From: CAZBYL01 sp964496275
GTDB lineage: Bacteria > Synergistota > Synergistia > Synergistales > Synergistaceae
Direction of reading: 5' to 3'
Assembly: GCA_964496275.1 (NCBI GenBank)
Contig: CAZBYL010000055.1
Span: 1 to 13,883, forward strand
Length of the DNA: 13,883 nt
Below the pieces are notes generated by a model. It did not search any database. It saw only the letters and a program-made list of their open reading frames with translations, and was not told the DNA's origin. The translations under genes and the position numbers were made by a program. Numbering within the stretch: the stretch's first letter is position 1; the number at the start of each line of letters is the position of its first letter. Shown here in pieces: positions 1-6,344 of this stretch.

Positions 1-1
1 G

Positions 2-145
2 AACAGTGAAAATCTGTTATTTTATATGTCCACTTTTAAGGGTGCAGATCAAACCATTGCGGGCAGACGGGAAGGGGCAAAGTCAGATGATAAATCCCTG
101 TTTAGCGTCTTTCTCTCTACCTTGAAAAATTTTTTACGAGAATAA
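2..145 (+). other. Possible 3' end of an unrecognised CDS (open frame running in from the window edge)
   Basis: The frame starting at base 2 is open from the window edge to a TAA at 143-145, giving 47 residues that end in ...STLKNFLRE. Its composition (mixed charged and hydrophobic residues, FSVFLSTLKNFL near the end) could be a protein C-terminus. However, a second forward frame is also open to about 119, so chance is a real alternative. I recognise no family. If real, it would be the tail of a gene transcribed in the same direction as the YitT gene, 79 bp upstream of that gene's start. Confidence 0.25.
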
Positions 146-156
146 AATGAAACCAC

Positions 157-185
157 TTGCATTATTTATGAAATGGCGATATCTT
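157..185 (+). promoter_or_regulatory. Candidate promoter for the YitT gene
   Basis: TTGCAT (157-162) and TATCTT (180-185) are separated by 17 bp, an acceptable sigma-70-like arrangement about 40 bp upstream of the GTG start at 225. The surrounding 146-212 stretch is AT-rich and holds no other structure that I can see. Confidence 0.35.
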
Positions 186-224
186 CTCTATGTAATTTAA
201 ATTTCAAATAATGAGGTGTTTTTT

Positions 225-1118
225 GTGACAGCCGCTAGAAATTTAAGATTCTTATTAAAAAAGGCTCAAATCGTTATGCGTAACGAGCTTCCTACCTTTA
301 TTATGTCAACTTTGGGTGTCGCCATATTTTCTGTAGGTGTTGTGTGTTTCACCCTGCCGTACCAGTTTCCCGATATAGGCGTCATAGGTATTGCTGTAAT
401 ACTTAAATACTCTATGGGCTTTTCTCCGGCCGCTACAAACCTTATCATCAACGCGGCTCTTTTGCTCTGGGGAGGACGCCAGCTTTCTAAGAGGTTTATT
501 GCTTGGACGATATACAACACTCTGCTTATGTCCTTTATGCTCGGGGTGCTGAGCGATATAGATGTTCCCTATATTACGGACACTTTTCTTGTCGCGGTTG
601 CAGGCGGTCTTATTAAAGGGGTCGGGCTTGGGATGGTATTCCGTACCGGCGGTTCTTCCGGCGGGACGGATATTATCGTGGCGGTGCTGCGCAAGCGTTT
701 CGGTGTTGAAGTCGGGAAATACACTTTCTATATGAATATGCTTATACTGTCCGCTTCTGTAGGCATCGTGGGGCTTGAAAAGGTTCTGTACGGTTTTGTT
801 GCGTGTTACATAATGGGGCAGGCCATGGACAATGTTATCTCTTCGTTTGACAAGAGAAGGCTTGTTTTTATAGTGGCGAACGGAACTCGTGTAATAGTTG
901 ATTATATATCCAAAGAGTTGGTTCGCGGCTCGACAGTGCTTTACGGCGAGGGCGGGTTCACTCATGAGAAGCGCGATACAGTGATGTGCCTTCTCACGGC
1001 GCGTCAGGCAATGGAGCTGAAACGGCATCTTGCGGCGAACTACCCTTCCGCCTTTATGGTTGTGACGGATGCGTCGGAAGTTCTGGGCAACGGCTTTAAG
1101 AGGTGGAAGAGCGTTTAA
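225..1118 (+). CDS. YitT family membrane protein (DUF161 + DUF2179)
   Basis: This is an integral inner-membrane protein of the YitT family, whose function is not settled. The N-terminal two thirds hold about five or six hydrophobic segments (starting around residues 20, 45, 65, 90, 115 and 165). The family hallmark RTGGSSGGTDII follows the segment near residue 140. The last about 80 residues, from the SSFDKRR stretch on, form the soluble DUF2179 domain, ending LGNGFKRWKSV. A GTG at 216 is in frame, but the better start is GTG at 225: GAGGTG (213-218) is a Shine-Dalgarno with a 6-nt spacer of T residues before it. That gives 297 residues, normal for the family. The gene stands alone on its strand and its stop lies 9 bp from the stop of the convergent M23 gene. 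The family call is firm; the transported substrate, if any, is unknown. Confidence 0.9.
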   Translation: MTAARNLRFLLKKAQIVMRNELPTFIMSTLGVAIFSVGVVCFTLPYQFPDIGVIGIAVILKYSMGFSPAATNLIINAALLLWGGRQLSKRFIAWTIYNTLLMSFMLGVLSDIDVPYITDTFLVAVAGGLIKGVGLGMVFRTGGSSGGTDIIVAVLRKRFGVEVGKYTFYMNMLILSASVGIVGLEKVLYGFVACYIMGQAMDNVISSFDKRRLVFIVANGTRVIVDYISKELVRGSTVLYGEGGFTHEKRDTVMCLLTARQAMELKRHLAANYPSAFMVVTDASEVLGNGFKRWKSV

Positions 1119-1127
1119 CCTTGCAGC

Positions 1128-1820
1128 TCATTTTCCTCTGAAAACGAGAGCTCCGTTTTTGGGCAGGTGTTTCATCGGATCCAGAGGCAGACCTCGGGAA
1201 TTTCGGACTTCAAAGTGCAGATGGTTTGCTGAGGCGCGGCCGGTTCTTCCGACAGCTGCAATGACCTGATCCCGTTTGACTTTCTGCCCGACATGCACGT
1301 TCATGGAAGAGCAGTGCGAATAGAGCGTCCAGAGCTTGTTTCCGTGGTTGATGATAATTACCATTCCATAGCCTCGGAATCCCTTTCCGCCGTTGGAGCG
1401 CACTTCCACCGTGCCGTCCAGCACTGCGTGTATCGGAGTGCCTTTGGGGGCAAGCAAGTCTACTCCGTGGTGTTTCCTGCGTCCCTTTGACCTTGTTCTG
1501 TTGAAATATCCTCCGATGGATCCGGTTTTTATCGGCCATGCCATTTCTTTTATGATATCGGGGACACCGCCCGGGATAACGGCATCGTCGTCCCATTCTA
1601 TGCTGCCTGATGTTGTGAGTTTTCTGAATGCCGTTTCAAGCGGCTCTTCTTGGAGTTCCTGGTAGTCAAGTGTTTGTGCTGAAGATTTTGTCGGAGAGCA
1701 TGTAACAAAAATACAGACCAAAATAAATAAAATGGCCGCAGTCATCATATTTGCACAAATTTTTATGTTATAGAGAATAACTTCTTTCAGCAATTCGGGA
1801 TTACTGTATATTTGGCTCAT
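1128..1820 (-). CDS. M23 family (LytM/NlpD-like) zinc metallopeptidase
   Basis: This is a probable peptidoglycan endopeptidase acting outside the cytoplasmic membrane. Counting from the ATG at 1820 (230 aa), residues about 25-40 form one hydrophobic segment that may be an uncleaved anchor or a signal peptide. A linker and then the M23 domain follow. The zinc ligands of the family are all present: H117 and D121 in HHGVD and H202 in NHLHFEV, with H200 as the usual catalytic histidine. The core YGMVIIINHGN and LYSHCSS stretches are also typical, so it should be active rather than a degenerate NlpD/EnvC-type activator. An ATG at 1859 overlaps the stop of the upstream hydrolase (ATGA) and would add 13 residues. 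I prefer 1820 because GGGAGG (1832-1827) sits 6 nt before it. It is the last gene of the ptb-hydrolase-M23 run. Confidence 0.9.
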   Translation of the reverse strand: MSQIYSNPELLKEVILYNIKICANMMTAAILFILVCIFVTCSPTKSSAQTLDYQELQEEPLETAFRKLTTSGSIEWDDDAVIPGGVPDIIKEMAWPIKTGSIGGYFNRTRSKGRRKHHGVDLLAPKGTPIHAVLDGTVEVRSNGGKGFRGYGMVIIINHGNKLWTLYSHCSSMNVHVGQKVKRDQVIAAVGRTGRASANHLHFEVRNSRGLPLDPMKHLPKNGALVFRGK

Positions 1821-1855
1821 TTCAAACCTCCCGGACAGATCGAAGACTGTTTCGG

Positions 1856-2680
1856 TCATTCTATCACATAAGCCGTGCCAAAATTAACAGTATAAGCCGC
1901 CATTTCTTTCATAATTTCAGGGTCGGGGCGGCCGTTTCTGATGCGGAGAGAGTGGTCTGCGCCTTCGATTGAGCGAAAGTCTTTTTTATCTTCGGGAATC
2001 TTTACGGAGTTTACAATTGCGCGGCAGCTTTTTTCTGAGAAAATTTCGTCGCAGCTTCCGCGAAAGGAGAGCAAACGGCGAGCCGTGACGCCGCTTATCA
2101 TATCGGTTTTCAGCGTTGCGCGGAGAGTGGAGAGAATGGGAAGTTTCATCATCTCTTCTTCAACTTTTTTATATGACTCAAGCCCCGTGCCGCTAAGCAC
2201 AAGCATGTCAAAAATATTTTTCTTGCCGTCCTTGCAGAAAAGATTCTCGGAAGCTGCGGAGAGCGCAATTATGCCTCCGAGTGAGAAGCCCCAAAGCCAG
2301 TGCGGGAAATTCTTAGTTTCCTCAAGCACGTGCCTTATTGCTATGAAAGCGTCCTCCTGCTCCTGGGCGAAGGTCTTGCCTTCAAATGCGTCCTTTATCC
2401 ATGACGAAATATCGTCTGTGTACTCATGCCTGTCGCGAACTTTTCTGCTTGTCTCCACAAGCCACGAGGTGCAGCCGAGTGTGCCGAGTATTTCCGCCAG
2501 ACGGCGGAATTTGTTGTGCAGAGTGAAGTTTGCGCTGCTGTGGACTCCGTGCAGAAGTATGACCTGTATCCCGTTTGCGATGTTCGGGACACAGCGGCAA
2601 AGGCGAACCTCCCTGTCTCCGAAGGTTCCGCCGAGCATTGTATTTTCTATCGAAAGTTCTGTGTCTGCGAAGTATTGCAT
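1856..2680 (-). CDS. Alpha/beta hydrolase fold protein
   Basis: This is a 274-residue cytoplasmic serine hydrolase with no signal peptide. The oxyanion-side LLHGVHSS lies near residue 45. The nucleophile elbow GFSLGG has the candidate catalytic Ser133, Asp211 in FRGSCDE is the likely acid, and His243 in GADHSLR is the likely base. The order Ser, Asp, His matches the fold. Substrate cannot be read from sequence; esterase, lysophospholipase-like and thioesterase roles are all open. The start at 2680 is the first in-frame ATG after the ptb stop (60 bp gap) and has only a weak ribosome site, which may mean dependence on translation from upstream. Its TGA overlaps an upstream in-frame ATG of the M23 gene by 4 bp, so the two are probably co-translated. 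Confidence 0.85.
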   Translation of the reverse strand: MQYFADTELSIENTMLGGTFGDREVRLCRCVPNIANGIQVILLHGVHSSANFTLHNKFRRLAEILGTLGCTSWLVETSRKVRDRHEYTDDISSWIKDAFEGKTFAQEQEDAFIAIRHVLEETKNFPHWLWGFSLGGIIALSAASENLFCKDGKKNIFDMLVLSGTGLESYKKVEEEMMKLPILSTLRATLKTDMISGVTARRLLSFRGSCDEIFSEKSCRAIVNSVKIPEDKKDFRSIEGADHSLRIRNGRPDPEIMKEMAAYTVNFGTAYVIE

Positions 2681-2701
2681 GACTCAAAAATCCAAAGGCA
2701 T

Positions 2702-2724
2702 GGGGCGGACTTTTTGCCCGCCCC
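2702..2724 (-). other. GC-rich hairpin between ptb and the hydrolase gene
   Basis: GGGGCGG (2702-2708) and CCGCCCC (2718-2724) are perfect 7-bp arms with a 9-nt loop, lying within the 60-bp gap. In the direction of transcription the stem is followed by ATGCCTTTGG rather than a T run. It is therefore not a classical terminator; an RNA-processing or stability element, or a weak attenuator that lowers downstream expression, fits better. Confidence 0.45.
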
Positions 2725-2740
2725 GCTCTGTATTTTTATA

Positions 2741-3661
2741 TTATTTCTTCTTGTGAGCCGCAAGAGCTACCGCAGAGGCTATTGAGAGAAGCTTTGCCTC
2801 GGCCGAGTCTGCGCGGCTTGTAAGAACGACGGGAGCCGCAGCTCCGAGCACTATGCCCGCTGTCTTGTTCTCTGAGAAGTAGACAATGGCTTTTGCCAGC
2901 ATGTTGCCGGATTCGATCGTGGGAACATGGAGGATATCCGCATAACCCGCGACGTCCGATTTGATTCCCTTGTGGTGAGCCGATTCGGGGGAGACTGCGT
3001 TGTCAAGGGCGAGAGGTCCGTCGATGAGGCAGCCCTTTATCTGACCGCGGCGGTTCATCTGGGTGAGGATTGCCGCGTCAACCGTCGGGGGCATGTCGGG
3101 GTTCACAACTTCAACCGCAGCGAGAGCCGCAACCTTCGGGCACTCTACGCCGAAAGCGTGAGCAAGTTCCACGACGTTCTTCACGATGTCAACCTTGACT
3201 TTGAGTTCGGGATACATGTTGAATGCGGGGTCTGAGACGAAGAAGATTCTGTCATACCCCTTCACCTGATGAATGTATACGTGGGAGAGAGTTTTCCCCG
3301 AGCGAAGTCCCTTTTCCTTGTTGAGAACTCCGCGAAGGAAGTTTGCCGTGGCAACCATACCCTTCATGACTATCTGAGCCTGACCGCTGGAAACAAGTTC
3401 CACAGCCTTAAGAGCCGCAGCCGCTTCTCCGCCGCGTTCGTCAACTACGTCAAAGTTTGCGAGGTCTACGCCGAGTTTATCTGCTACTTCTTTGATTTTG
3501 TCTGCGTTGCCGACGAGGAATGCATTTGCGATACCGGCCTTATAAGCGTTGTTTACCGCTTCCATAACCTCTGCATCTTCGGCGCATGCGACGCTTATCT
3601 TCATGGGGCCTACCTGTTTTGCATAATCAAGAAGCTGGTCTAGTGAGCGAATCTGTTCCAT
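2741..3661 (-). CDS. ptb: Phosphate butyryltransferase (phosphate acetyl/butyryltransferase family)
   Basis: The enzyme interconverts an acyl-CoA (typically butyryl-CoA or branched-chain acyl-CoA) plus phosphate with the acyl-phosphate plus CoA, feeding substrate-level ATP formation. The 306-residue length is normal for Ptb rather than the longer Pta. Family signatures run along the chain: VMKGMVATANFLRG, FFVSDPAFNMYPE, GPLALDNAVSPESAHHKGI and the C-terminal PVVLTSRADSAEAKLLSIA. The ATG at 3661 is preceded by GGGAGG with a 10-nt spacer. It leads the ptb-hydrolase-M23 run. The usual partner, an acyl (butyrate) kinase, is not next to it, so the kinase must be elsewhere or the acyl-phosphate is used differently. 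Family certain; butyryl rather than acetyl preference is inferred from the subfamily resemblance. Confidence 0.92.
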   Translation of the reverse strand: MEQIRSLDQLLDYAKQVGPMKISVACAEDAEVMEAVNNAYKAGIANAFLVGNADKIKEVADKLGVDLANFDVVDERGGEAAAALKAVELVSSGQAQIVMKGMVATANFLRGVLNKEKGLRSGKTLSHVYIHQVKGYDRIFFVSDPAFNMYPELKVKVDIVKNVVELAHAFGVECPKVAALAAVEVVNPDMPPTVDAAILTQMNRRGQIKGCLIDGPLALDNAVSPESAHHKGIKSDVAGYADILHVPTIESGNMLAKAIVYFSENKTAGIVLGAAAPVVLTSRADSAEAKLLSIASAVALAAHKKK

Positions 3662-3696
3662 TTCAGAAAAACCTCCCTGAGAATTTTATTATTCGA

Positions 3697-3717
3697 GTAC
3701 AAGGACTCGTGTTGTAC
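3697..3717. repeat. Inverted repeat in the ptb leader
   Basis: GTACAA (3697-3702) and TTGTAC (3712-3717) are perfect 6-bp arms 9 bp apart. A second, overlapping short stem (CGAGT/ACTCG) lies in the same stretch. The site falls between the candidate ptb promoter and the ribosome binding site, so it could be an operator just downstream of the transcript start or a small leader hairpin. Confidence 0.4.
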
Positions 3718-3732
3718 AGGTTTACAGAAACA

Positions 3733-3768
3733 ATTATATACTATGAACTAAATAATCGTCTCTGTCAA
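3733..3768 (-). promoter_or_regulatory. Candidate ptb promoter
   Basis: On the minus strand a perfect TTGACA (3768-3763) precedes TAGTAT (3743-3738) by 19 bp, and TATAAT (3738-3733) lies slightly further on. Either hexamer may be the -10; the 19-bp spacing to TAGTAT is long but usable. The leader would be about 65 nt. The rest of the 213-bp gap (3769-3874) holds only a GCTGCC/GGCAGC inverted repeat (3794-3799 and 3828-3833) without a T run. Confidence 0.45.
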
Positions 3769-3874
3769 TCACACTGAAGCGTACAAATTATGTGCTGCCG
3801 CTTAAAAGCTGTGTGCTAATCAACGGGGGCAGCTCATCCGTGCCTGCATAATCCCGCTTTGTCAATCTATGCGG

Positions 3875-5533
3875 CTATTTCTTCGGTTCCGCGTCGTGGT
3901 CGCCGAAGCCAACCTCTTTGAGCCACTCGGTTGGGTAGCCCGCGGCATCGGCGTGTCCCTTTTCGTCAATGACGTAGCCGTCCGCATACTTGCCTACTAG
4001 GTCCCATGCCAGGTTCCACCACTCTGTGTGTACCTTATTGACAGATTCGTTCACATACGCGGTCAGGGCTTTTACGGCTTTTTCCTTCCCGCCTCCGTTA
4101 TATTCGCGCATGAAGTCTTTTTCGGCTTGCGGCGCGCTCTTGAAGAATCCGTTTTCAAGCTCCGACTGCTTTGCTCTTATATCTTTTATCATGTACGAGT
4201 ATTTTAGATTTGCCCAGTTCGCGACAAAGTTGAACGCCCAGTAGGTGGAGTCTTTATTGAACTTTGCCCTGTCATATACGGCAAGTGATTTGGGAAGGGA
4301 CTGTGTGCCCGCGTATATCGGCATGTAGACGCAGGTTGAGGGCTGATCCAGTCCGAACCATGTAAGCGCCGCGATTTCTTCGGGCATGCCGCTTCTTATT
4401 TGCGAGACTATGCTGAACGAGCAGTAAAATACGGATATAGATCTGTCCCAGTAGTTGTATTTTCGGTTTTCCGGTTTCTGAGCTCTTGTCACGCTGTTGC
4501 GCATGGGAGTGCCGTATGGGCCCGCCGCTTTGCCCTTTGTCATGTCAAAACGGGTTCCCTCCAAGTAGTCGCGGTTTACCTTCATAAGGTCGTGAACAGT
4601 TATCGGTTTATCCGGTTTCATAAAGAGAGGATAATATGCCTTTGAATTTTCCGCCAATTTCACGCCGGGAGTGAGCATGGAGTAAGCGCGCCACTCTCTG
4701 CGCTGCGAGAGGTACGGAGAGCGTCCCTTGGCTTCGGGGCCGTATATTTCGCGGAATATAAATTTCTCCCCTTCTTTCCAGCGCCCAAGCTCTTTCGCTG
4801 CGCTTTTAATGTTTGAAGAGTATGCAAAATTCTTTTTGTCGTTAAAGTCAATTTCACCTATGCGGGAACGGTTTGCACCTACGGAATATGAGTCGTCGGG
4901 GACTCGCACGGCAGCCCAAACCGCACCGGGTTTGCCGCTTTCCGCTTTCCATGAAGAGCCGGGCCCTGTTATTTCCAGAAGCCATATTTCGTCTTTATCG
5001 GCTATGGCAAGGGCCTCTCCGACGTCGCCGTAGCCGTACTTTTCCGCAAGGCTCGTTATCACAGCAAGAGTTTCGCGCGCCGTGGCTCCGCGCTGAAGTC
5101 CCAGAGCCTGAAGCTGCTCTATCATCATCATTCCGTCGGGACATTCGCTTGCGTCAAGACCGCCCCATGTGTGTTCGCCTATTACGACGGATTTCTCGTT
5201 CATAAAGGGATATCCTGTGTGGAAATAGGAGTAGGTTTTTTTCGCTTCGGGAATTTCTCCCACTTTGATGACCCTATTGTAGGGTTTTGTTTCGTCCACA
5301 AGATTTTTGAATATCGCCTTTTTCGTTCCTTCGGGGTTATCCGTTCCCGGCGCTACTATCAGGCGGTGGTCACACCAAGCGTCACAGGTGTAGGATACAA
5401 TCACTTCTCCCGCTTCTGTCGCCTTCTTTCCCGCCATTACGACAGTGCAGGCTTCCGCTGCGCAGCCGGCAAACAGAGCGGCAAAAAGAAGCAGTGCGCA
5501 AAGCGCCCCCTTAAAACAAAACATTTTTCTCAC
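3875..5533 (-). CDS. Exported C69 family dipeptidase (PepD-like Ntn hydrolase)
   Basis: This peptidase is expected to cleave dipeptides or short peptides outside the cytoplasm. C69 enzymes are N-terminal nucleophile hydrolases that use an N-terminal cysteine. Residues 1-28 form a signal peptide: a basic start, then GALCALLLFAALFAG. It is followed by the family's active-site start ACTVVMAGKKATEAGE, so Cys29 is the predicted nucleophile. Cleavage after AEA (residues 26-28) would expose it directly. Further family stretches are VVIGEHTWGG, MMMIEQLQALGLQRGATARE and KDEIWLLEITG. At 552 residues it is in the longer group of C69 proteins. The start is GTG at 5533: GGAGG (5548-5544) is 10 nt away, whereas the ATG three codons on is too far from it. 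It follows the acyltransferase gene after 89 bp and probably has its own promoter. Confidence 0.92.
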   Translation of the reverse strand: MRKMFCFKGALCALLLFAALFAGCAAEACTVVMAGKKATEAGEVIVSYTCDAWCDHRLIVAPGTDNPEGTKKAIFKNLVDETKPYNRVIKVGEIPEAKKTYSYFHTGYPFMNEKSVVIGEHTWGGLDASECPDGMMMIEQLQALGLQRGATARETLAVITSLAEKYGYGDVGEALAIADKDEIWLLEITGPGSSWKAESGKPGAVWAAVRVPDDSYSVGANRSRIGEIDFNDKKNFAYSSNIKSAAKELGRWKEGEKFIFREIYGPEAKGRSPYLSQRREWRAYSMLTPGVKLAENSKAYYPLFMKPDKPITVHDLMKVNRDYLEGTRFDMTKGKAAGPYGTPMRNSVTRAQKPENRKYNYWDRSISVFYCSFSIVSQIRSGMPEEIAALTWFGLDQPSTCVYMPIYAGTQSLPKSLAVYDRAKFNKDSTYWAFNFVANWANLKYSYMIKDIRAKQSELENGFFKSAPQAEKDFMREYNGGGKEKAVKALTAYVNESVNKVHTEWWNLAWDLVGKYADGYVIDEKGHADAAGYPTEWLKEVGFGDHDAEPKK

Positions 5534-5581
5534 GTAAAATACGCCTCCGCTGTATGGTGTGAAGATAATTTAACGGGGATA

Positions 5582-5587
5582 ATTATA
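5582..5587 (-). promoter_or_regulatory. Candidate -10 box for the C69 dipeptidase gene
   Basis: A perfect TATAAT lies on the minus strand 49 bp before the GTG start. The region 17 bp upstream (TAAAAT-like) is a poor -35, so this is tentative. It is the only promoter-like element I see in the 89-bp gap. Confidence 0.3.
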
Positions 5588-5622
5588 TTGTATCCGGCAA
5601 AACGATTTTATCTCATGCGGCG

Positions 5623-6264
5623 TCAGTTGCGCGGGTATTTCTCTATGTCCTTATTGTCCATAAGCACATAGAACTCTTCTATTTTGTCCAGGAGATAGCG
5701 CCGTTTTTCCTTTTCATTAAGCTCCTTCGGTATGTCCTCGGGGTATATCGGATCTCCGAAAACGACTTCGAGCTTGCAGGGCCGCGGAAATTTCATGTGC
5801 GGGGAGAGCGCTCTGTATGTTCCGCCCGCCCATGTCGGCACTATGGGGGAGTTCGTTTTGAGCGAGAGTATCGCGACCCCGCCTTCAAGCGGCTGCAAAT
5901 TGCCGTCCTCCGTCCTGTGACCTTCGGGGCATATAAAGACACTGCTGCCTTCGTCCAAAAATCCCATGACGAGACGCAGAAGGGCCGCCGAGCTGTTTTT
6001 GTTTTCGGGCGTAACGGGAACGGCTCCCATGGCTCTCAGATAGACCCCGAATAGAGGAACTTCAAACAACTTTTCCCACGCTACAAATCTGAGGTGGTCG
6101 GGACAGAAAGCATAGCCCACAACGGGAGGGTCGAGGTAGCTCGCGTGGTTTGAGGCTATGATAACGGGGCGTCCTTTGGGAATTTTCTCTTTCCCGTATA
6201 TGGACAGGCGGTGGTACAGTTTGAAATATAGGGCGACTATCATTCGAGTCAGCTGATATACCAT
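5623..6264 (-). CDS. plsC: 1-acyl-sn-glycerol-3-phosphate acyltransferase-like (PlsC family)
   Basis: This is a membrane-associated acyltransferase that probably converts lysophosphatidate to phosphatidate in phospholipid synthesis. Counting from the ATG at 6264 (213 aa), block I is NHASYLDP with the catalytic HX4D pair H40 and D45. Block III is CPEGHRTEDG with E114-G115 and R117, and block IV is IVPTWAGG. The third residue of the EGxR block is His where Thr is most common. An upstream in-frame ATG at 6309 would add 15 residues but has no ribosome site and would run across the palindrome at 6300-6314. GGGGGA (6277-6272) with a 7-nt spacer marks 6264. It is divergent from the DUF502 gene and heads toward the C69 gene. 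The exact acyl acceptor is not readable, so the symbol is by family. Confidence 0.88.
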   Translation of the reverse strand: MVYQLTRMIVALYFKLYHRLSIYGKEKIPKGRPVIIASNHASYLDPPVVGYAFCPDHLRFVAWEKLFEVPLFGVYLRAMGAVPVTPENKNSSAALLRLVMGFLDEGSSVFICPEGHRTEDGNLQPLEGGVAILSLKTNSPIVPTWAGGTYRALSPHMKFPRPCKLEVVFGDPIYPEDIPKELNEKEKRRYLLDKIEEFYVLMDNKDIEKYPRN

Positions 6265-6281
6265 GTAATATTCCCCCAAAT

Positions 6282-6309
6282 GTATTAGTATAGAGTAAGC
6301 ATAGTTCAA
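6282..6309 (-). promoter_or_regulatory. Candidate promoter for the acyltransferase gene
   Basis: On the minus strand TTGAAC (6309-6304) precedes TAATAC (6287-6282) by 16 bp, with TATACT (6292-6287) as an overlapping alternative -10. The -35 lies inside the palindrome at 6300-6314. On the plus strand TAGTAT (6286-6291) could be the -10 of the DUF502 gene, though its -35 is poor. Confidence 0.3.
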
Positions 6310-6314
6310 CTATG
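6300..6314. promoter_or_regulatory. Perfect 15-bp palindrome between plsC and DUF502 genes (putative operator)
   Basis: CATAGTTCAACTATG consists of 7-bp arms around a single central base. Its core TAGTTCAACTA fits the TNGTNNNACNA pattern known for FadR-type GntR operators. It overlaps a candidate -35 for plsC and sits near the expected transcript start of the DUF502 gene, so a bound repressor could block both. The binding protein is not known. Confidence 0.5.
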
Positions 6315-6344
6315 GCAATTTTGACAAGCGGCGGGGTGTTTTTT

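Noticed and set aside
306..1028. 240-codon open frame on the minus strand inside the YitT gene
   Set aside because: It is fully antisense to a clear membrane protein gene with family motifs; its His/Arg/Lys-rich composition is typical of a shadow frame.
2702..2724. GC-rich hairpin as a full terminator of ptb
   Set aside because: No T run follows the stem on the minus strand, and the next gene in the same direction has no promoter of its own that I can see.
1941..2756. 271-codon plus-strand open frame opposite the alpha/beta hydrolase
   Set aside because: Its Ser-rich composition mirrors the real minus-strand gene, which has the complete catalytic motif set.
3794..3833. GCTGCC/GGCAGC inverted repeat as terminator of the C69 gene
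   Set aside because: The arms are 28 bp apart and no T run follows; pairing is possible but not convincing.
6321..6326. Perfect TTGACA on the plus strand upstream of the DUF502 gene
   Set aside because: It lies only 18 bp before the GTG start, so any -10 would fall inside the start codon region; it cannot be that gene's promoter.
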